Assembly (NCBI GenBank): GCA_964372855.1
Contig: CAYJRY010000026.1
Coordinates: 1 to 14,650, forward strand
Length of the DNA: 14,650 nt
Reading direction: 5' to 3'
Origin: JACOXT01 sp964372855
GTDB taxonomy: Bacteria > Patescibacteriota > Microgenomatia > Levybacterales > UBA12049
Shown: positions 1 to 5,188 of the stretch, piece by piece
Layout of the letters: every line of letters starts with the position of its first letter
Numbering within the stretch: the first letter of the stretch is position 1
Translations under genes and position numbers: made by a program
Notes under the pieces: model-generated
The model's database searches: none
Seen by the model: only the letters and a program-made list of their open reading frames with translations
Told to the model about the DNA's origin: nothing

Positions 1-74
1 TGTTCAGAAAATAAACTATCTAAAAGCGTTTTATTAATATTTATATTTTGAGTTTGAAAATCTGAAGTGGGCAT
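1..74 (-). CDS. N-terminal fragment of a divergent gene, product unknown
   Basis: On the minus strand an ATG at 74-72 opens a frame that stays open for 24 codons to the window edge. The visible residues start MPTSDFQTQN and are polar, rich in Asn and Thr, with no signal peptide or recognisable domain. The main support is the sequence upstream: a TTGACA box, an 18-bp spacer and a TATTAT box end 7 nt before this ATG, the same spacing seen at other starts in this window. The gene would be transcribed away from the delta'-like gene at 113. Too little is visible to name a product, and 24 open codons could occur by chance. Confidence 0.5.
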   Translation of the reverse strand, partial: MPTSDFQTQNININKTLLDSLFSE

Positions 75-81
75 TACTTTT

Positions 82-111
82 ATAATAGTAAGTCTTAGGT
101 TATAATGTCAA
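82..111 (-). promoter_or_regulatory. Sigma70-type promoter for the divergent left-edge gene
   Basis: Reading the minus strand, TTGACA (111-106) is followed by an 18-bp spacer and TATTAT (87-82). The -10 box ends 7 nt before the ATG at 74, so the transcript would begin at or within a nucleotide of the start codon (leaderless). The -35 box touches the opposing -10 box at 101-106. Confidence 0.55.
101..106 (+). promoter_or_regulatory. -10 box for the delta'-like gene and operon (leaderless)
   Basis: A perfect TATAAT at 101-106 ends 6 nt before the ATG at 113, which puts the expected transcription start on the start codon. No good -35 box is seen 16-18 bp upstream, and no Shine-Dalgarno sequence precedes the ATG. 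A second TATAAT at 81-86 could give an alternative start with a leader of about 20 nt. Confidence 0.45.
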
Positions 112-112
112 C

Positions 113-826
113 ATGCAAAGCATCTTATTGGTATCAAAAAACCGAAAACTTTTCAAAGAATACATTGATAAGCTCTGCAAAAATGAAAAAATTGACCAAC
201 TTGATGTTAATGTTAATTCTTTTGAGAAAGCACTTGGCATAGACGACGTAAGAAATTTACAAAAAAAAATCTTTTTAAAACCATTCAGAAGTACATCAAA
301 AGCAGTTGTTATTGAAGCTAAATGTGAAATGACTATTGAATCGCAAAATGCGCTTCTGAAGTTCCTTGAAGAACCACCAAATAATACTATTATAATAATC
401 GTTGTAGAAAAAATTGGGCAAATTCTCCCAACTATTCTTTCGCGATGTAGAGTGATTGTGTTAATGGAACACTTAATAGTTTCCCAAGAGGAAATTAATC
501 AATATTTTAATACCTTAATATCTTTACTTTCAAGCGGAATAGGAGATAGACTCAAAATTGCACAAGATTTCGCAAAAAATAAAGAAGAAGTAATTACTTG
601 GATTGAGAAGATGATTTTTGCGGTAAGAGAGCAGCTTATTAATCTAATTTGTCAATCCTCGGTGAAGCCGAGGAATCCTCTGAAGATCACTTATTCCACT
701 TTAGATGATAACATTACTCAATATCTTCATATCTTAAAATCTTTTCATCGAACCTATAAAGCTCTAAAATCAACCAATGTCAACCCGCGCTTAACTCTAG
801 AAAATCTTTTTCTTAATTTGCCATGA
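113..826 (+). CDS. holB: DNA polymerase III delta'-like clamp-loader subunit, short form
   Basis: This 237-residue protein resembles the AAA+ core of the clamp-loader subunits delta' and gamma/tau, which place the sliding clamp on primed DNA. The conserved stretch IDDVRNL (about residues 43-49), the LLKFLEEPP block (81-89) and the SRC motif (110-112), which supplies the arginine finger in clamp loaders, are all present and in the usual order. It is shorter than typical delta' (about 300-330 residues): there is no Walker A loop and no four-Cys zinc module. E. coli delta' does not hydrolyse ATP either, so this fits a structural, non-ATPase subunit. The C-terminal part (about 130-237) would be the collar region and contains a REP-like repeat read in frame. 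The TGA stop overlaps the ATG of the next gene (ATGA), implying coupled translation. The start at 113 is supported by the -10 box 6 nt upstream. A divergent DnaX paralogue is the alternative. Confidence 0.75.
   Translation: MQSILLVSKNRKLFKEYIDKLCKNEKIDQLDVNVNSFEKALGIDDVRNLQKKIFLKPFRSTSKAVVIEAKCEMTIESQNALLKFLEEPPNNTIIIIVVEKIGQILPTILSRCRVIVLMEHLIVSQEEINQYFNTLISLLSSGIGDRLKIAQDFAKNKEEVITWIEKMIFAVREQLINLICQSSVKPRNPLKITYSTLDDNITQYLHILKSFHRTYKALKSTNVNPRLTLENLFLNLP
651..678 (+). repeat. REP-like hairpin inside the delta'-like gene
   Basis: GTCA is followed by a 7-bp stem, TCCTCGG (656-662) and CCGAGGA (668-674), around a 5-nt loop, then ATCC. It matches the 28-nt element at 11855-11882 at 19 of 28 positions when aligned without gaps, including the leading GTCA, the loop GAAG and the trailing GAATC. 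It is read in frame as residues around QSSVKPRNP of the delta'-like protein. Confidence 0.55.
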
Positions 827-2082
827 TTAAACAACTCAAAAAACTACTTTATTTCCCAATCGCATACTATTTTAGGTGCTTTGCAAAGATTCAGCTTGCG
901 ATTTGGAACCCAAGAATTATTGTGGTGACAGGTTCAAGCGGAAAAACAACCCTACTTCAACTTATAGAATCCCAAATCGGAAACGAAGCTTACTATTCCC
1001 ATCAAGCAAACAGCAGCTTTGGAATTCCATTTGATATTTTAGGATTAAAACGCACAAAGCTAACAATTGATGAATGGCCATCTCTTTTCTTGCTAGCTCC
1101 ATTTAAGGCTTTTAAAAAACCGCCCAAGGAACAACTCTATGTAGTTGAGGCAGATTGCGATCGACCGTATGAAGGAGAATTCTTAGCATCTCTATTAAAA
1201 CCAGAAGTCAGTATTTGGACAAATGTTGGAAGATCGCATACCATGAATTTTGACCAAGAGATTAAAAAGGGTAAGTTTAAAACTGTTGAAGAAGCAATTG
1301 CTTACGAGTTTGGCTATTTTATAGAATTCGCAAAAAAATTGGTAATTGTTAACGGTGACTCGTATCTCATTTTAAAAGAAATATTTAGAACAAAGGCGAA
1401 AGTTAAAACAGTGAGCCGGAAACAATTGGTAGAATACAAGTTGTACAAAGATCACACAGAATTTAAAATAAATGGTAAAACATTTATGATTAAAGGATTG
1501 ATTCCAAAAGAAGCGTCTATAACTATACAAATGACTCTAGTTCTTCTTGACTATCTTAATATAAAACCAGATTACACATTCTCAAAATTCAGCCTTCCAC
1601 CTGGAAGGTGTAGTCTCCTTAAAGGGATAAAAAATACAACCATTATAGATAGTTCTTACAACGCAACACCTGATGGGGTGGCTTCTATTCTTGAAATGTT
1701 TGATCAGTATCCAAGTAACAGAAAGTGGTTGGTAATGGGTGATATGATTGAACTTGGAAACGAAGAAAAAGAAGAACACGAAAAATTAGCTGACATTATT
1801 TTCTCTATGAAGTTGGACAAAATTAATTTAGTTGGATCTCGTGTTTCAAAATATACGTTTCCTAAATTGAGACGGAATGACAAGACGGGAAAATTCATCT
1901 TGCCAAAAGACGCTTTAGAGTATTTATTAAACAATCTAAAAGGTGGGGAAGTAATATTATTTAAAGGCGCGAGATTTTTGGAAGGGATTATTGAACATTT
2001 GCTTGCAGATAAAAATGATGTCTACAAATTATGCAGACGAGAAAAAATTTGGCAAATTAGGAGAAAAAAATGGGGACTGTGA
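823..2082 (+). CDS. MurF-like Mur ligase lacking the N-terminal uridine-binding domain
   Basis: Mur ligases use ATP to join an amino acid or dipeptide to a carboxylate, usually on UDP-MurNAc peptides, in the cytoplasm. In these 419 residues the P-loop GSSGKTT lies at 37-43, an E-x-D acidic block at about 109-113, TNVGRSH at 133-139, PPGRCSLL at 259-266, DSSYNATPD at 276-284 and GDMIELG at 306-312, ending with LFKGARFLEG (379-388). The last three blocks are those that mark MurF. The usual N-terminal domain of about 80-90 residues that grips UDP is missing. Instead there is a 30-residue basic-hydrophobic stretch (KKLLYFPIAYYF) that may hold the enzyme at the membrane. The start ATG overlaps the upstream stop, so translation is probably coupled. 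Neighbours (hydrolase, aminotransferase, FemAB) point to envelope-precursor work. It may be the cell's MurF or a specialised ligase of unknown substrate; the family is secure, the substrate is not. Confidence 0.8.
   Translation: MIKQLKKLLYFPIAYYFRCFAKIQLAIWNPRIIVVTGSSGKTTLLQLIESQIGNEAYYSHQANSSFGIPFDILGLKRTKLTIDEWPSLFLLAPFKAFKKPPKEQLYVVEADCDRPYEGEFLASLLKPEVSIWTNVGRSHTMNFDQEIKKGKFKTVEEAIAYEFGYFIEFAKKLVIVNGDSYLILKEIFRTKAKVKTVSRKQLVEYKLYKDHTEFKINGKTFMIKGLIPKEASITIQMTLVLLDYLNIKPDYTFSKFSLPPGRCSLLKGIKNTTIIDSSYNATPDGVASILEMFDQYPSNRKWLVMGDMIELGNEEKEEHEKLADIIFSMKLDKINLVGSRVSKYTFPKLRRNDKTGKFILPKDALEYLLNNLKGGEVILFKGARFLEGIIEHLLADKNDVYKLCRREKIWQIRRKKWGL
2059..2063 (+). promoter_or_regulatory. Shine-Dalgarno sequence AGGAG before a mini-ORF
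   Basis: AGGAG is followed by six A residues and ATG at 2070, an ideal distance. It is one of only two convincing Shine-Dalgarno sites in the window. It lies 29 nt from the hydrolase ATG at 2093, too far to serve that start directly. Confidence 0.55.
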
Positions 2083-2096
2083 ACTGCGAACTATGA
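2070..2096 (+). other. Eight-codon leader ORF or displaced old start of the hydrolase gene
   Basis: ATG at 2070, right behind AGGAG, reads MGTVNCEL and stops at TGA 2094-2096. That stop overlaps the hydrolase ATG at 2093 (ATGA). The frame differs from the hydrolase by two nucleotides. With only one copy of the heptamer GAACTNN here instead of three, this ATG would read straight into the hydrolase as MGTVNYEIF. It is either a coupling leader peptide or the relic of the original start. Confidence 0.4.
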
Positions 2097-2101
2097 ACTA
2101 C
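2074..2101 (+). repeat. Tandem 7-bp repeat at the ligase/hydrolase junction
   Basis: Units GGACTGT, GAACTGC, GAACTAT and GAACTAC follow one another without gaps; the first is a partial match. The array covers the ligase stop codon and the hydrolase start codon. The 7-bp period matches the larger array after hppA. Confidence 0.6.
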
Positions 2102-2797
2102 GAAATCTTTATCTTACATGGTTGGACATACTCTACTGAAAAATGGAATAGTTTAATTGATGAACTCAGGCAAAAAGGATTTAAGCTTAATCTTCTTAAA
2201 ATTCCAGGCTTAACTGAAAAAAGTGATAAAGTTTGGACAATAAGTGATTATGTTGAATGGCTAAGGCAAAAAATTAACAATGCAATAATTAATCAAACCA
2301 AAAGTAAAACTGTCCTCATCGGTCACTCAAATGGAGGCCGAATAGCTCTTAATTTCGCAATAAAATATCCAAATCTACTCTCATATTTAATCTTAATAGA
2401 TAGCGCTGGTATCTACCATGAGGATTTAGTAATCCAGACGAAAAGGGTTATATTTAAAAGTATTGCAAAAATTGCTAAAAAAATAACCAATTCTCAAATG
2501 CTTAGAAATTTTTTATATAAAATAATAGGGGAGAGGGATTATAAAAACGCCAAACTAAATATGCGAAAAACTATGATCAATCTTATTGATTCAGATAAGT
2601 TCCTTCGTTATAACAATGTTATAACACAGACATTAATTATCTGGGGCAGAAATGACAAAACAACTCCTCTTTATGATGGGAAAATGATGCATAGGCTAAT
2701 AAAAAAATCAAAGTTTGTTGTTATAGAAAACGCAAAACACTCACCACAATTCACACATGCAAAACAAGTTGCGGATTTGATATATGAACATATTTAA
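2093..2797 (+). CDS. Alpha/beta hydrolase, MhpC/BioH-like fold
   Basis: This is a 234-residue soluble serine hydrolase, probably an esterase, thioesterase or lipase-like enzyme. Visible parts are the oxyanion HGW motif (9-11), the nucleophile elbow GHSNGG with Ser79, the acid WGRND with Asp188, and the catalytic His216 in NAKHSP. A cap of roughly 70 basic residues (about 110-180) lies between strand 6 and the acid; such caps set substrate choice. The chosen ATG gives the usual N-terminus, with HGW close to residue 10. Longer in-frame starts at TTG 1991 or ATG 2015/2018 would overlap the ligase by up to 92 nt and add a non-homologous-looking tail. The start lies inside a heptamer repeat and is coupled by ATGA to a mini-ORF. 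The end overlaps the next gene by 14 nt. Placement between a Mur ligase and an aminotransferase suggests a role on an envelope precursor, but the substrate cannot be read from sequence. Confidence 0.82.
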   Translation: MNYEIFILHGWTYSTEKWNSLIDELRQKGFKLNLLKIPGLTEKSDKVWTISDYVEWLRQKINNAIINQTKSKTVLIGHSNGGRIALNFAIKYPNLLSYLILIDSAGIYHEDLVIQTKRVIFKSIAKIAKKITNSQMLRNFLYKIIGERDYKNAKLNMRKTMINLIDSDKFLRYNNVITQTLIIWGRNDKTTPLYDGKMMHRLIKKSKFVVIENAKHSPQFTHAKQVADLIYEHI

Positions 2798-3962
2798 TTC
2801 TTTGGGGTCAAATTACGATTTGAAATTTGTCTTAACATCATTTTTTGCAAATAGTAATGACAAAGATCGATCAGAACTAATTAATCTCCTTGAATCAAAA
2901 TATAACGGCAAAGCTTTGCTACTATATAAAGGTAGAGAAGCGCTAACTCTTGCTTTAAAAATACTTAATCTTCCTAAGGAATCTTTGGTTGCGATTAATG
3001 GATTTACTTGCTTCGCTGTTTATAAAGCAGTTGAGGAGGCTAACTTAAAACCGGCCTGTCTTGATCTTGACTTAGAAAAATTTGATCTTAATTTTACTCC
3101 ATCTCTACTTGAAAAAGAGATTAAGAAAAATCCAAATATAAAAGTTATAATTATCCAGAACACATTAGGATACCCATGTGACATAGAAAAAATTTCTTTT
3201 ATTTGTAAAAAAAACAAGTTAATACTTATTGAGGATTTAGCCCATTGCGTTGGAACAAAATATTTAAACGGCAAAGAAGCAGGAACTATTGGAGATTTTG
3301 CAATTCTATCTTTTAGTCAAGACAAAGTTATTGATGCGGTATCTGGTGGAGTTTTGGTTATTAGAAATAAAAAATATTTAACCTCTGACCTCGTAAGTCT
3401 AACGCACGCAACTTGCGAGGTCGATTTCAAACAGCAATTAAAAGACAGATTTTATCCTATTCTTACTTATAAAATTAGAGCTTATTATGGTTTTGGATTG
3501 GGTAAGCTAATTCATTTTTTAATTAAAAAATTAAACCTTTTATCAAAACCAATGCAGGACAATTTGTATGGTTTGTTTTCTCTTCCTAACTGGTATTGCC
3601 AACTAGCGTTAATCCAATTTAATAACTTAACAAGAAATTTTACCCACAGAAGAAAAATTGCTAATATTTACAAAAATAATTTAAGTAAAAGTATATTAAC
3701 TAACGAAATCAATGAATTAATAGAGCATTCTTCCAACTTGAGATTTCCTATTTTTGTAAATAAAAGAAAAGACTTAATAAATCACCTTAAATCATATGGA
3801 ATCCATGTTTCTGACATTTGGTACGATGATGTTTCACCGGATTGTCCCAACGCTCAAAAAATTGCATCCATAATTCTTAATCTGCCAACACATATCAATA
3901 TTAGCGAGATTGATGCAAAACTCATATGTGAAAGGATTAACAAATGGATAAAATCACAGTAG
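2784..3962 (+). CDS. DegT/DnrJ/EryC1/StrS-family PLP aminotransferase
   Basis: These fold-type I PLP enzymes usually aminate keto-sugars attached to nucleotides, with Glu or Gln as donor, to make amino sugars for envelope glycans. The 392 residues show the expected order: the cofactor region YKGREAL (48-54), NGFTC (72-76), the acidic IEDLAH block with Asp151 (which contacts the PLP pyridine nitrogen in the family) and His154, and the Schiff-base lysine Lys181 in SFSQDKVIDAVSGG. The usual GEGG after the lysine is changed to SGG. The start overlaps the hydrolase by 14 nt and has only a weak GCGGA upstream. The last 19 nt overlap the FemAB gene, so the two are read in different frames and probably coupled. 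The family is secure; the sugar or other substrate is unknown, and no sugar-nucleotide dehydratase or epimerase lies nearby in this window. Confidence 0.85.
   Translation: MNIFNSLGSNYDLKFVLTSFFANSNDKDRSELINLLESKYNGKALLLYKGREALTLALKILNLPKESLVAINGFTCFAVYKAVEEANLKPACLDLDLEKFDLNFTPSLLEKEIKKNPNIKVIIIQNTLGYPCDIEKISFICKKNKLILIEDLAHCVGTKYLNGKEAGTIGDFAILSFSQDKVIDAVSGGVLVIRNKKYLTSDLVSLTHATCEVDFKQQLKDRFYPILTYKIRAYYGFGLGKLIHFLIKKLNLLSKPMQDNLYGLFSLPNWYCQLALIQFNNLTRNFTHRRKIANIYKNNLSKSILTNEINELIEHSSNLRFPIFVNKRKDLINHLKSYGIHVSDIWYDDVSPDCPNAQKIASIILNLPTHINISEIDAKLICERINKWIKSQ
3931..3936 (+). promoter_or_regulatory. Shine-Dalgarno sequence for the FemAB gene
   Basis: AAAGGA ends 7 nt before the ATG at 3944 and lies within the end of the aminotransferase gene. 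It supports the overlapping start and is the only other clear Shine-Dalgarno site in the window. Confidence 0.5.
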
Positions 3963-4969
3963 AAAACATTGATGATAAAAATGAATGGGAAGATTTTTTG
4001 TCGCATCACCAAGAAGCTAACTTTTTACAGTCTTGGTATTGGGGAGAATTTTATAATAATCTAGGAAACAAAATCCAAAGGACTGGATTTTATTACGACA
4101 ATAAGTTGATAGGCGTAATGCTTTCTATTGTTGAAAACGCAAAAAGAGGAAGATATCTAACAGTACCTGGCGGGCCAATTATTGATTGGACAAATTCTCA
4201 ACTAGCTAAATCTTTTGTAGTAGAAATAAAAAAAATTGCTTATATTAATTCATGCGTTTTTATAAGAGTCCGACCCCAGCTGGTCTTAAATAATTTTTCA
4301 AAAAATCTTTTCAAAAATAATGGATTTGTTAACGCTCCTATGCATTTACACGCACAATTAACAAGACAACTTGATATTACAAAATCAGGAGATGATTTAC
4401 TCAAAAATATGCGGAAGGCAACTCGATATGAGATAAAAAAAGCTCAAAAAGAGGGTATAAAAATTATAACATCATATGATGAGAGTCAGATAAAAAACTT
4501 CTATGAGCTTCAGTTGCAAACTGCCATAAGACAAAACTTTGTGCCTTTTTCTTATAAATATTTATACGAACAGTTTAAGGTATTTGCCCAAGAAGATAAA
4601 GCACTTCTTTATAGCGCGTATTTTAAAGAAAAACTTTTAGCTCAAGCTTTTATAATTTTCTATGGTAAAGAAGGGGTTTATCATTACGGCGCGAGCACAG
4701 ATGAAGGAAGAAATTATCCTGGAGCATACTTAATACAATGGGAGACAATACAAGAGGCCAAGAAAAGAGGCATGACGCGATATAATTTATGGGGAGTTTC
4801 ACCAGTTAATGAACCCAAACATCGTTTCTCCGGTCTTTCATTATTTAAGCGTGGATTTGGAGGAGTTGACGTTGAGTACCTTCACGCACAGGATTTAATA
4901 ATAAATTATCCCAAATATTTAATTAACTACGCAATTGAAATCATCAGAAAAAGAATCCGCAATGTATAA
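3944..4969 (+). CDS. FemAB/FemX-type peptidoglycan bridge peptidyltransferase
   Basis: Fem transferases move amino acids from aminoacyl-tRNA to the stem peptide of peptidoglycan precursors, using two GNAT-like domains at the inner face of the membrane. In these 341 residues the first domain opens with FLQSWYWGEF (27-36), typical of the family. The middle shows the usual block in which a hydrophobic strand is followed by LLKNMRKATRYEIKKAQKEG, the basic helix found in Fem proteins. The second domain carries YHYGAS, the PGAYLIQWETI block and YNLWGVSP. No long helical coiled-coil arm, as in FemA and FemB, is evident, so it resembles the shorter FemX-like form. It ends the operon that includes the Mur ligase and aminotransferase. 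The acceptor and amino acid are not predictable. Some family members in other lineages act on other amine acceptors, so a non-peptidoglycan role is possible. Confidence 0.85.
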   Translation: MDKITVENIDDKNEWEDFLSHHQEANFLQSWYWGEFYNNLGNKIQRTGFYYDNKLIGVMLSIVENAKRGRYLTVPGGPIIDWTNSQLAKSFVVEIKKIAYINSCVFIRVRPQLVLNNFSKNLFKNNGFVNAPMHLHAQLTRQLDITKSGDDLLKNMRKATRYEIKKAQKEGIKIITSYDESQIKNFYELQLQTAIRQNFVPFSYKYLYEQFKVFAQEDKALLYSAYFKEKLLAQAFIIFYGKEGVYHYGASTDEGRNYPGAYLIQWETIQEAKKRGMTRYNLWGVSPVNEPKHRFSGLSLFKRGFGGVDVEYLHAQDLIINYPKYLINYAIEIIRKRIRNV

Positions 4970-4989
4970 TTTTCCATAAGATATCTATT

Positions 4990-5011
4990 TCGTTGAAGCT
5001 TTGCCGATCCC
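4990..5011 (+). repeat. Copy 1 of a short dispersed repeat flanking gyrB
   Basis: The segment begins TCGTTGAAGCT and continues to CCGATCCC. It matches 7139-7160 at 16 of 22 positions, including TCGT, GAAGCT and CCGAT. A weaker third relative, GTCGAAAGC followed by CTCGATC, starts at 5041. Function unknown. Confidence 0.35.
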
Positions 5012-5172
5012 ATAACGGAATTCTATTGACGATAAGGATTGTCGAAAGCAGACTCGATCTTGGGCAGAACAAACACAGTGCAATTTCTCGATTCGCTTAG
5101 ACTCGCTTAAAAGTAAATTATCACGAATCTGATGTAACCTAAGATATAGCTGTGGCATTTTTAGAATTTTTG

Positions 5173-5181
5173 TGGTAAAAT
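5173..5181 (+). promoter_or_regulatory. Extended -10 promoter of gyrB (leaderless)
   Basis: TGG followed by TAAAAT (5176-5181) is an extended -10 element. It ends 7 nt before the ATG at 5189, so the expected transcript begins at the start codon. No good -35 box is visible, as is common when a TGn extension is present. No Shine-Dalgarno sequence precedes the ATG. Confidence 0.45.
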
Positions 5182-5188
5182 TTTGAAT

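Larger units (their letters stand above)
4970..5188 (+). other. Intergenic region before gyrB with decayed repeat-like segments
   Basis: No open frame of note and no tRNA fold was found in these 219 bp. The segment is locally richer in GC than nearby gaps. It holds a stem of GACGAT and ATTGTC with loop AAGG (5028-5043, one G-T pair), a direct repeat TCGCTTA at 5093-5099 and 5103-5109, and a segment at 4990-5011 that resembles one after gyrB. The gyrB promoter lies at its right end. No terminator with a T-run was found for the upstream operon. Confidence 0.5.

Noticed and set aside
1593..1608. Hairpin CCTTCC/GGAAGG with a 4-nt loop in the Mur ligase gene
   Set aside because: It encodes the conserved PPGR motif of Mur ligases, so the pairing is best explained by codons and not by a repeat insertion.
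824..2082. Possible recoding of TGA as glycine, as in Gracilibacteria and SR1
   Set aside because: TGA ends the delta'-like and Mur ligase genes exactly where overlaps with the next starts are expected, and family lengths fit.
1991..2092. Longer start for the hydrolase (TTG 1991, or ATG 2015/2018)
   Set aside because: It would overlap the Mur ligase by up to 92 nt and add residues with no match to the hydrolase fold, whose first strand begins right after ATG 2093.
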